DNA from: Chitinophagaceae bacterium
GTDB taxonomy: Bacteria > Bacteroidota > Bacteroidia > Chitinophagales > Chitinophagaceae
DNA: 64,000 nt
Reading direction: 5' to 3'
NCBI GenBank assembly: GCA_025363355.1
Contig: JANYEB010000037.1
Coordinates: 47,056 to 111,055 of the forward strand
Numbering within the stretch: the first letter of the stretch is position 1; each line of letters begins with the position of its first letter. The notes below the pieces were generated by a model that was not told the DNA's origin, made no database searches, and saw nothing but the letters and a program-made list of their open reading frames with translations. Positions 32,472-40,652 of the stretch are shown one piece after another. The translations under genes were made by a program, and so were the position numbers.

Positions 32472-32930
32472 TTATTTAGCGTCTTCGTCATCTTTTGGTG
32501 TGTACTCAATAGCATCATCAACTAAAAAAACACCACTTGGAAAGTTTTTAGAAATTTGTTTACGCATTTTCTCGGCTTCCTCCTTCTTCAAAAAATTTCC
32601 AAATCTAACTTTAAAATATGGAGCCTGATAGGTTACATAAGCCTTATGTTCAGGATAGTTTGTCAACAAATCATACTTAAGTTTGAAAGCTTGGTTTCTA
32701 TTATTTGTGCTGAGAAGTTGTAATCTATACCCTTTGTATAGACCATTACTCGTCATCATTTGTGAGCGTTTATTAACAAGGGCTTGCTTTTGAGTAAGAA
32801 TATCTAAGCGAGGATCTTTGGTTACAATAATTGTGTCTTTTGTTTTGGGCTGAATAGAGTCAACTTGAGCCTCCACTTTATTAAGTGAAAAGCAGAAAGC
32901 AAAAAGTAAAAAGCATATTAATTGCTTCAT
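32472..32930 (-). CDS. SPOR domain-containing secreted protein
   Basis: Signal peptide; YRLQLLSTNNRNQAFKLKYDL...YVTYQAPYFKVRFGNFLKKEEAEKMRKQI. Confidence 0.85.
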   Translation of the reverse strand: MKQLICFLLFAFCFSLNKVEAQVDSIQPKTKDTIIVTKDPRLDILTQKQALVNKRSQMMTSNGLYKGYRLQLLSTNNRNQAFKLKYDLLTNYPEHKAYVTYQAPYFKVRFGNFLKKEEAEKMRKQISKNFPSGVFLVDDAIEYTPKDDEDAK

Positions 32931-32954
32931 TTATTATCAAAATTTAAAATTGTT

Positions 32955-33839
32955 TTAATACCCTGCTTTAGCACCACCAATATTTTCAATGGGATGCCAA
33001 GTTGTTTTTATTTCTTGTGTATCCATAATAAAATAAGGAGTTTCAGCTTCGTCTGTATTCCATTTTATTTTATCGTACAATACAACACGTTTAACATTTA
33101 ATGATGCTTTTTCTTGAATCAATTTTTTGGTTTCAACATCACTTTCGCAATAAATAATCGAGTTTACATCCATGTGGTCGGCAAAGTATTTTACCAATTC
33201 ACTTGGTTTGCCTGTTAAAATATTTACAACACCACCACTTACATCACTGCTATTTAAAACTTCAGCAAAAGTTACTGCACAAAGTGGTTTTGTTTCACTT
33301 GCCAAAACAATGCAAGTATTACCCCCTGCAATGACTGGTGCAATTACAGAAACCAATCCTAATAAAGAGGCTTGTTGAGGTGCAATAGTCGCTACAACAC
33401 CTGTAGGCTCTGGCACAGAGAAGTTAAAGTGCGAAGATGCAACAGGATTTACTGCACCAAAAACTTGTTGGAATTTATCGCACCAACCTGCATAATAAAT
33501 TAATCTATCAATACAAGTATTCACTTCTTCTTCGGCTTGTTTTGCACTTGAATCTTGTTTTACCAATTCATCAATAAACTGTGCTTTTCTACCTTCAAGC
33601 ATTTCAGCAATACGATATAATATTTGCCCACGATTAAATGCAGCTTTTGCACTCCATCCACCAAAAGCATTTCGTGCTGAAACAACTGCTTCGCGAAAAT
33701 CTTTTCTGCTACTTAAACAAACATTTGCTAATGCTTGTCCAGCTTTATTTTTTGGGGTATAATATCTTCCACTTTCAGTTCGTGGAAACTGACCACCAAT
33801 ATAAATTTTGTATGTTTTTAAAACTTCCAATCGAGTCAT
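32955..33839 (-). CDS. Half-length aldehyde dehydrogenase-like protein lacking the catalytic domain (pseudoenzyme candidate)
   Basis: 294 aa; IYIGGQFPRTESGRYY ... EPTGVVATIAPQQASLLGLVSVIAPVIAGGNTCIVLASE; no ELGGK motif and no GQxC catalytic Cys region. Confidence 0.85.
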   Translation of the reverse strand: MTRLEVLKTYKIYIGGQFPRTESGRYYTPKNKAGQALANVCLSSRKDFREAVVSARNAFGGWSAKAAFNRGQILYRIAEMLEGRKAQFIDELVKQDSSAKQAEEEVNTCIDRLIYYAGWCDKFQQVFGAVNPVASSHFNFSVPEPTGVVATIAPQQASLLGLVSVIAPVIAGGNTCIVLASETKPLCAVTFAEVLNSSDVSGGVVNILTGKPSELVKYFADHMDVNSIIYCESDVETKKLIQEKASLNVKRVVLYDKIKWNTDEAETPYFIMDTQEIKTTWHPIENIGGAKAGY

Positions 33840-33854
33840 TTTATTTTATTTTTA

Positions 33855-34121
33855 TTAAGGAAAGAAACGATAAACTTCTTTTCTATTCATAACCCTGCTT
33901 AAAACTATTTCATTATTTTCATAAATAAATCCAATTCTGAAATTTCTTAACCTAATTCTATAAGCAGTTTTATATCCTTTTAATTTCTTAAGATTTTTTA
34001 TTTCTTCAAGTCTATTTATTCTTTGCAATTCTTCAATAATTTCAGTCAATTCTATTTGCAAAGATTTATTTAATTCTTTCTCTACATCTTTAACAAATTG
34101 CTTGGTAGTAATAACTTTCAT
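33855..34121 (-). CDS. RelE/ParE-superfamily toxin
   Basis: KGYKTAYRIRLRNFRIGFIYENNEIVLSRVMNRKEVYRFFP; overlaps preceding antitoxin-like ORF by 1 nt. Confidence 0.88.
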   Translation of the reverse strand: MKVITTKQFVKDVEKELNKSLQIELTEIIEELQRINRLEEIKNLKKLKGYKTAYRIRLRNFRIGFIYENNEIVLSRVMNRKEVYRFFP

Positions 34122-34318
34122 TAACTACGAAGTTGTTTAAGAAAATCAGCAGTATCAATAGTTTCAGTATAATTTGTTTCTTCCATCATTCTTCCTAAAA
34201 CAATATCCTCTTTATCATCATCAGTTAATATTCTACTTTTTAAATGATGTTGTTTTAAAAAATTTTCAACAAGAATTAGCTCTTGATTATTCGCTGTTTG
34301 AATTAATAAAGTATTCAT
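34121..34318 (-). CDS. Putative antitoxin (RelB-like position)
   Basis: 65 aa, immediately upstream of and overlapping the RelE toxin; C-terminus METNYTETIDTADFLKQLRS. Confidence 0.75.
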   Translation of the reverse strand: MNTLLIQTANNQELILVENFLKQHHLKSRILTDDDKEDIVLGRMMEETNYTETIDTADFLKQLRS

Positions 34319-34320
34319 AA

Positions 34321-35790
34321 TTATAAATTTAAATATGCCCCCAAACCGTGTAAACCACCTTCTCTTCCATAACCACTTTCTTTATATCCACCAAATGGTG
34401 ATGTTGGGTCAAATTTATTATAAGTATTTGCCCAAATAACCCCTGCTCTTAATTTAGTTGTAAGGTTAAATATCTTAGAACCCTTATCAGTCCATACTCC
34501 TGCACTTAAACCAAATGGTGTGTTGTTGGCTTTCTCTATTACTTCATCATCGGTTCTAAAAGTTTGAATCGTTAATACCGGACCAAAAATTTCTTCTTGT
34601 GCAAGCCTGCTGCTTTGTGCAACATTGGTAAATAAAGTTGGGCGAATAAAGAATCCTTTTTTAGGCAATGCACAATTGCTTTGATACATATCCAACCCTT
34701 CTTTTTCGCCAATTTTTAAATACTTATGAATGTTCTCCATTTGTTGTTTAGAATTAATAGCACCCACATCTGTATTCTTATCTAATGGGTCGCCAACAAT
34801 CAAACTTTCCAATCTATCTTTTAATTTTCTTAGCACAATATCATACACACTTTCTTGCACAAATAATCTTGAGCCTGCACAACAAACGTGTCCTTGGTTA
34901 AAGAAAATTCCATTAATAATTCCTTCAACTGCTTGATCGATTGGTGCATCATCGAAAATGATATTGGCAGCTTTGCCACCTAATTCAAGCGTTACTTTTT
35001 TATTGGTTCCCGCAACTGCTTTTTGAATCATTTTACCAACATTGGTACTACCCGTGAAAGCAATTTTATTAATGTCTGGATGATTAACAATTGCTGCACC
35101 TGTTGCACCTGCACCAGTAATAATATTAACAACTCCTGGTGGCAAATCACTTTCCTGAATAATTTCAGCAAGCTTCAAAGCCGTTAGTGGCGTGGTTTCA
35201 GCAGGTTTTAATACAACTGTATTTCCTGTTGCCAATGCTGGTGCAATTTTCCAAGCTGCCATTAACAAAGGAAAATTCCAGGGAATAATTTGACCAGCAA
35301 CACCCAATGGTGCAATTTTTTTATTTGGAAAAGCGTATTCTAATTTATCTGCCCAACCTGCATAATAAAAGAAATGATTAGCAACCAAAGGCACATCAAC
35401 ATCACGACTTTCACGAATTGGTTTACCGCCATCTAAAGTTTCAATTACGGCAAATTCTCTTGCTCTTTCCTGAATCATTCGTGCAATGCGATACATATAT
35501 TTTGCCCGTTCTTTTGCAGGCATTTTGCTCCAGGTTTTGTCGTAAGCAGTTCGTGCTGCTTTTACAGCTTTATCAACATCAGCAGCATTTGCATCAGCCA
35601 CTTCACTCAATTTTTCTTCTGTTGCAGGATTGATGGTATCGAAATACTTTTTGCTTAATGGTCTTTCAAATTTACCATTAATAAACAGGTCGTACTTAGC
35701 ATCAATCTTAGCACTGGCTTTGCTTTCAGGAGCTGGTGCATACTTTGTATCGAAGTTAAGTTTGATGGTATTATTTTTTGCTTTAGCCAT
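34321..35790 (-). CDS. NAD(P)-dependent aldehyde dehydrogenase (start corrected to 35790, MAKAKNN)
   Basis: PWNFPLLMAAWKIAPALATGNTVVLKPAE, VTLELGGKAANIIFDDA, NQGHVCCAGSR. Confidence 0.95.
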   Translation of the reverse strand: MAKAKNNTIKLNFDTKYAPAPESKASAKIDAKYDLFINGKFERPLSKKYFDTINPATEEKLSEVADANAADVDKAVKAARTAYDKTWSKMPAKERAKYMYRIARMIQERAREFAVIETLDGGKPIRESRDVDVPLVANHFFYYAGWADKLEYAFPNKKIAPLGVAGQIIPWNFPLLMAAWKIAPALATGNTVVLKPAETTPLTALKLAEIIQESDLPPGVVNIITGAGATGAAIVNHPDINKIAFTGSTNVGKMIQKAVAGTNKKVTLELGGKAANIIFDDAPIDQAVEGIINGIFFNQGHVCCAGSRLFVQESVYDIVLRKLKDRLESLIVGDPLDKNTDVGAINSKQQMENIHKYLKIGEKEGLDMYQSNCALPKKGFFIRPTLFTNVAQSSRLAQEEIFGPVLTIQTFRTDDEVIEKANNTPFGLSAGVWTDKGSKIFNLTTKLRAGVIWANTYNKFDPTSPFGGYKESGYGREGGLHGLGAYLNL

Positions 35791-35807
35791 TTGTATTTTT
35801 TTTATAG

Positions 35808-35883
35808 AACGCAGATTGTGATGATAATGATGATTTTTATGATGCAATCTGCGTTAATCTTGACAATCATAAAAATCTGCGTT
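35808..35883. repeat. Intergenic palindromic repeat: AACGCAGATTG / CAATCTGCGTT inverted pair plus third AATCTGCGTT copy
   Basis: 35808..35818 AACGCAGATTG; 35845..35855 CAATCTGCGTT; 35874..35883 AATCTGCGTT. Confidence 0.85.
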
Positions 35884-35889
35884 TTATCC

Positions 35890-36831
35890 TTAATCTATTG
35901 AAAAATAATTTGCACTTTGATACACACCAGTTCTTTCTTTTTCTAATTGCATCAACACATCATTTGCCAAGCTGCTTGCACCAAATCTAAACCATTCATT
36001 ATTCATCCAAGCTGTGCCTAAAGTTTCTTGTAACATCACTAAATAATGCAATGCCAGTTTGCTTTTGCTAATGCCACCAGCAGGTTTCATAGCAATCATT
36101 TTTCCTGTTTTATAATAAAAATCTCTAATGGCTTCTAGCATTACCAATGTTACAGGCATTGTTGCAGCTGGTGAAATTTTACCTGTTGAAGTTTTAATAA
36201 AATCTGCACCAGCATACATTGCAATATCACTTGCCCTGCGTACTTTATCTAATGTAACTAACTCACCAGTTTCAAGAATAACTTTTAAACGTGCAGAGCC
36301 ACAGGCTTCTTTAATAGCAGCTATTTCATCAAACACAAAATTGTATTCTCCTTCTAAAAATTTACCACGAGAAATGACCATATCAATTTCATCTGCACCT
36401 TCTGCAACAGCAAATTTTGTGTCTCTAATTTTTACATCAAGTGGTGCTTGTCCACTTGGGAAAGCTGTAGCCACAGCAGCTACTTTTACACCAGAGTTTC
36501 CTAAAGCTGTCTTAGCAATTTTTACCATTGATGGATACACGCAAATCGCTGCAACAGTTGGTAATCCTGGATATGAGTCGTGTAAATGTTGTGCTTTGTA
36601 ACAAAGTTGTTGCACTTTTCCTTTAGTATCTTTTCCTTCCAAAGTGGTAAGGTCAATCATATTTAAAGTAAGCAATAAACCATTTAATTTGGTTTCGGCT
36701 TTGATGCTTCTTTTTGTAAAACGTGAAGCTCTTTCTTCAACGCCAACTTGATCTATCCTTGGTGGAATAGAAAAATCTGGAATGGCAATAGATGTATTTA
36801 TAGCAACCATATTTTTAAGTGTAATTGTCAA
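35890..36831 (-). CDS. deoC: Deoxyribose-phosphate aldolase
   Basis: Schiff-base region ADFIKTSTGKISPAATM; VKVAAVATAFPSGQAPLDVKIRDTKFAVAEGADEIDMVISRG; MKPAGGISKS. Confidence 0.95.
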   Translation of the reverse strand: MTITLKNMVAINTSIAIPDFSIPPRIDQVGVEERASRFTKRSIKAETKLNGLLLTLNMIDLTTLEGKDTKGKVQQLCYKAQHLHDSYPGLPTVAAICVYPSMVKIAKTALGNSGVKVAAVATAFPSGQAPLDVKIRDTKFAVAEGADEIDMVISRGKFLEGEYNFVFDEIAAIKEACGSARLKVILETGELVTLDKVRRASDIAMYAGADFIKTSTGKISPAATMPVTLVMLEAIRDFYYKTGKMIAMKPAGGISKSKLALHYLVMLQETLGTAWMNNEWFRFGASSLANDVLMQLEKERTGVYQSANYFSID

Positions 36832-36864
36832 AAGTAAGTAGAAAGCTACATTAATGATAAAGGC

Positions 36865-38421
36865 TTAGTTATAATTTCTTGTTTTGCTAGCTTGATATTT
36901 CTCGTAAATGATTACTGCCATTGGTTTTTCAAACACTTTTCCTTCAACCCAAGAAATAATATCTAAGTACGCAAAGGCTCTGGTTTCGAACCTGTTTTTT
37001 TCGAGGTATTTGATTTTATCTAAAAGCTTTTCAAACTCTGGCTTCAATTTTCTTGAGGAAATATTGAAAGTGTCTCTTAAAAACTTAAAAATGGCTTCTT
37101 CTACAACGGTTAAATTTTTCATTTTAGCCATAAAACGATACACCGATTTTGTTAAGGATTCTATAATGGCATCATTTCCTAATTCATAATGCGACATTAA
37201 ATGTAGCAAACGAGCATAGCATTGCAAATCGTAACGCAGATCAGCATTTGAGTCAATTATCAAATTTAGATAATCTATTGCCTTATCGTACTCTTGATTG
37301 CCGAAATATAAGGAAGCGATTTTATAGTTAAACACAACAATTCTGTGTCTATCTACAAACAATGCATAATCTTTTAATTCTTCAATTAAATGAGGAATCA
37401 TTTTAACGCCTTCTGCAAAAGTACCCTTCATTAAATGCTGATTTACTTTAGCACTGTTGATGTAGATAGAAGTGTGAACTCTAAAATTATCGTACTGATT
37501 AGCCGTGTCAGTTTTAGCAAACTCTTCAAACTTGTGTAGAATTAGTTCAAATTTAGAAAAGTATCTTAAATCAAACATTGCATTTAAAAGGTTATGCATT
37601 CCTTTTACATAATGTCCTGTTTCAACAGTTATCATCAATCTATCTTCCTCAAACAGTTTCATCCATTTTTGACTGTATCTGTAATACATCAAAAAATCTT
37701 GTCGTATAAATGCATACCAGCAATAGCTTTGATAGAAATATAGTTTTTCATAAAAGCCATTTACAACATTCTCATTTGGAGGAACATTGCTTTTGAAATA
37801 GGCTTTAATATCTTTCTCATCTTCTTCATTTCTGGCGTGTCCATATTGCACATACCAACGATAAAGCATTAATGTAAGATTTGATAACCGTGTAACTCTA
37901 TCAATATGACCACTAATTTCTAAGGCTTCTTTTGTAAGAATTTCAGTTCTATCAATCGAGCTTCTAGTAATATGTAAAGTTTCAATTTTTTTCTCAAGAG
38001 AAATCACTTGAGCCATTGAATTAAACTTTTGATTCGCTCTTGCTAATTCTTTTGCTTTTTCAAGAATTTTTAGAGCTTGAAGTTTCAATCCTTTATTATA
38101 CAAAAGTCTAGCAAAGTCTAGGCTTTCACTAAGCTGTAAGTCAATATTATCAGTAGTTTTAAGTAATCTTAAAGAAGAAAGAATTTGTTTGTATAAATGT
38201 GATTTTAAATTAGCTAGTTGAGTTTTTTGTATAGCTGGAAGCTTTTTTAACAGTATTTTCTCATCATATTCCTCCAATTTATCCAAAACATCAAATAATT
38301 GAATAATTTTTAAATCATCATTATTAGAATTTCTTTTGATATATAGCTTAAAATGTCTCTTTTCAGCCTTCTGAAGTGACTTTATTAGTTGAAATAATAT
38401 GTCGTTTGAGCGGTTGGACAT
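36865..38421 (-). CDS. Uncharacterised helical-repeat (TPR-like) protein, paralog B (start likely MSNRSND at 38421)
   Basis: N-terminus LIKSLQKAEKRHFKLYIKRN... matches paralog A at 22493..23956. Confidence 0.72.
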   Translation of the reverse strand: MSNRSNDILFQLIKSLQKAEKRHFKLYIKRNSNNDDLKIIQLFDVLDKLEEYDEKILLKKLPAIQKTQLANLKSHLYKQILSSLRLLKTTDNIDLQLSESLDFARLLYNKGLKLQALKILEKAKELARANQKFNSMAQVISLEKKIETLHITRSSIDRTEILTKEALEISGHIDRVTRLSNLTLMLYRWYVQYGHARNEEDEKDIKAYFKSNVPPNENVVNGFYEKLYFYQSYCWYAFIRQDFLMYYRYSQKWMKLFEEDRLMITVETGHYVKGMHNLLNAMFDLRYFSKFELILHKFEEFAKTDTANQYDNFRVHTSIYINSAKVNQHLMKGTFAEGVKMIPHLIEELKDYALFVDRHRIVVFNYKIASLYFGNQEYDKAIDYLNLIIDSNADLRYDLQCYARLLHLMSHYELGNDAIIESLTKSVYRFMAKMKNLTVVEEAIFKFLRDTFNISSRKLKPEFEKLLDKIKYLEKNRFETRAFAYLDIISWVEGKVFEKPMAVIIYEKYQASKTRNYN

Positions 38422-38533
38422 CGTAATTTTTTTTTTGTGAAACTCAATAGAATCAATGATTTTCACAAAATTTTAAAAGTTTTGATATAGTATATTAACC
38501 AAATAATTGTTTTAAGAACTATTTGGTTAATAC

Positions 38534-38541
38534 TATTTTTG
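38534..38541 (+). promoter_or_regulatory. -7 box TATTTTTG for candidate small RNA / micro-ORF transcript
   Basis: Exact TAnnTTTG on the strand carrying the downstream terminator. Confidence 0.45.
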
Positions 38542-38545
38542 ACTT

Positions 38546-38694
38546 ATCAAATTAAAAATGGCAAAGCAATCGGTGAAAGCAAATCGTTAAAGGCCGAGAA
38601 AACAAAAAACAAGTAGTTCTAAAGAACTAGAACTTTTTCATATGGCAAGCAATCGTTAGAGGCTGCTCTGTTTCTACAGAGGAGCCCTTTTTTT
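38546..38694 (+). ncRNA. Candidate small transcript with two related micro-ORFs (MAKQSVKANR*, MASNR*) and hairpins
   Basis: Between two minus-strand genes: -7 box, micro-ORFs 38558..38590 and 38642..38659, inverted repeat TAGTTCT-AA-AGAACTA, terminator 38660..38694. Confidence 0.5.
38660..38694 (+). terminator. Terminator of the candidate small transcript
   Basis: GGCTGCTCTGT-TTCT-ACAGAGGAGCC followed by CTTTTTTT. Confidence 0.85.
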
Positions 38695-38745
38695 GTTTAG
38701 GCGTTGCAAAGCAATAGGATTTATATGTCATTAACAAATATTTAA

Positions 38746-39774
38746 CTATTTATTTTTAATATTTTTCTTCAGTTTCAATAAACTAAAATCATCTTGACCA
38801 ACTTCTTTAACAATATTATTTACTAAATGCCCAAGATTTTCAATCTCCATTTCAACAATGTCTCCTTCTTTTAACCATTGAACCTGATAATCAGGATTGT
38901 TTAGCTTACCTGTTCCATTTAATTCTAAAAAGCAACCAGTACCACAAGTTCCACTACCTATTACATCACCAGGATGAATATTTACACCATAGCTACAACG
39001 CTCTAAAATTTCTGCAAATGTCCAATCCATATCACTTACACTTCCTTCACTTACTTGCACCCCATTTACTTTACAAGTCATTTTTAGGTTCCAAGATTTA
39101 CCAGTATGACTTTCTTTACAAGCAACTTCATAAGGTTCAAGTTCATCAAGAGTAACTAACATTGGACCAATAACTGTTGAAAAATCTTTGCCTTTTGCTG
39201 GTCCAAGATTCAAAAGCATTTCTTCCATTTGCAAGGTTCTTGCACTCATATCATTCATAATCATCAAACCACCAATATAATTATCTGCATCGGCAGCTTT
39301 TATATTTCTTCCAGATTTACAAACAACAATTGCAGCTTCTAATTCAAAATCTAATTTATCAAAATGATCTGGCATACATTTAATTTCTCCAGGTCCTTGA
39401 ATACTATTATGATTGGTGAAATAAAATATTGGATATTGATCAAACTCAGGAATCATAGGCACTCCACGATTTCTACGAGCAGCTGCAACGTGCTGACGAA
39501 AAGCATATCCATCTCTACAACTTGTAGGAAAAAGAATGGGTGCTAACACTTTTGCACTAGCAAATTCAACTGTTGAATTGTTTGATAATTTACCTTCTTT
39601 AATAGCATCGTTAACTTGCTGTGCAATAGGAAAAAAATCATCCCAATAATGCAAAAACATTGACATAGAACTCGGCAGTTCTGGATGCATTGCATCAGCA
39701 TTATATAAATTGCCGTTGTATAAAAAAGCTAATTGATCGTTTCCTTCTTTTGTTAGATATGTAACTAATTTCAT
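38746..39774 (-). CDS. Fumarylacetoacetate hydrolase family protein
   Basis: LDFELEAAIVVCKSGRNIKAADADNYIGGLMIMNDMSART, KGKDFSTVIGPMLVT; -7 box TACATTTG (minus) at 39794..39801. Confidence 0.93.
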   Translation of the reverse strand: MKLVTYLTKEGNDQLAFLYNGNLYNADAMHPELPSSMSMFLHYWDDFFPIAQQVNDAIKEGKLSNNSTVEFASAKVLAPILFPTSCRDGYAFRQHVAAARRNRGVPMIPEFDQYPIFYFTNHNSIQGPGEIKCMPDHFDKLDFELEAAIVVCKSGRNIKAADADNYIGGLMIMNDMSARTLQMEEMLLNLGPAKGKDFSTVIGPMLVTLDELEPYEVACKESHTGKSWNLKMTCKVNGVQVSEGSVSDMDWTFAEILERCSYGVNIHPGDVIGSGTCGTGCFLELNGTGKLNNPDYQVQWLKEGDIVEMEIENLGHLVNNIVKEVGQDDFSLLKLKKNIKNK

Positions 39775-39838
39775 ATTATTTATCTTGAGATTGCAAATGT
39801 ATGTGGTGATAAATAATACTTTAAAAAATGTGGTAATA

Positions 39839-40606
39839 CTAACCCAACTCCAAATAAATTGGACAATGGTCGCTGTGTTTTACATCAGGATAAATTGTTG
39901 CTGCTTTAATTTGCTTTTCCAAATCCTTTGAAACACAGATATAGTCGATTCTCCAGCCTTTGTTTTGCAAACGCACAGTTGGAAAACGTTGACTCCACCA
40001 ACTGTATTGATGTGCCAATTCAGGATTACAATGTCTAAATGTATCTATAAAACCACTTGCCAAAAATGTATCCATCCAAGCTCTTTCTTCAGGTAAAAAT
40101 CCAGATGATTTTTTGTTTCCTTTGGGATCGTGAATATCAATTTCTTTATGGGCAATATTATAATCGCCACAAATAATTATTTTCTTTCTTGTCTTTTTTA
40201 ACTCATTTATAAATCCAAAAAATTCTTCTAACCATTGGTATTTATAGGTTTGTCTTTCATCACCACTAGTGCCAGATGGAAAATAGCAATTGAATAAAGT
40301 AATGTCGCCAAAGTCAAGCCTGATAACCCTTCCCTCAAAATCACTCATTTCAAATCCATTGCCAACAACAACATTATCGGGTTTCATTTTTGTTAAAATA
40401 CAAACGCCACTATATCCTTTTTTTTGTGCAGAAAACCAATAAGAGTTATAGCCTAAACTTTCAATTTCAGTCATATCAGCATCGTGCTGTTGTGCTTTTG
40501 TTTCTTGAATACAAATAATATCGGCAGGATTTGTTTTTAACCAATCAACCAATCCTTTTTTTATAGCAGCACGAATGCCATTTGTGTTGTAAGATATAAT
40601 ACGCAT
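39839..40606 (-). CDS. xth: Exodeoxyribonuclease III
   Basis: SYNTNGIRAAIKKGLVDWL, DIICIQETKAQ, CGDYNIAH, RIDYICVS, KHSDHCPI. Confidence 0.95.
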   Translation of the reverse strand: MRIISYNTNGIRAAIKKGLVDWLKTNPADIICIQETKAQQHDADMTEIESLGYNSYWFSAQKKGYSGVCILTKMKPDNVVVGNGFEMSDFEGRVIRLDFGDITLFNCYFPSGTSGDERQTYKYQWLEEFFGFINELKKTRKKIIICGDYNIAHKEIDIHDPKGNKKSSGFLPEERAWMDTFLASGFIDTFRHCNPELAHQYSWWSQRFPTVRLQNKGWRIDYICVSKDLEKQIKAATIYPDVKHSDHCPIYLELG

Positions 40607-40652
40607 TGAGTGTTTTTTTAGAGATAAAAGTAAATGTTTTGAAAATATCAGT

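Noticed and set aside
35791-35847. 19-aa His-rich N-terminal extension of the ALDH (MHHKNHHYHHNLRS...)
   Set aside because: Encoded by the intergenic palindromic repeat; MAKAKNN at 35790 is the plausible start.
36128-36601. 157-aa + ORF antisense to deoC
   Set aside because: Long antisense ORF generated by deoC codon usage; deoC itself is unambiguous.
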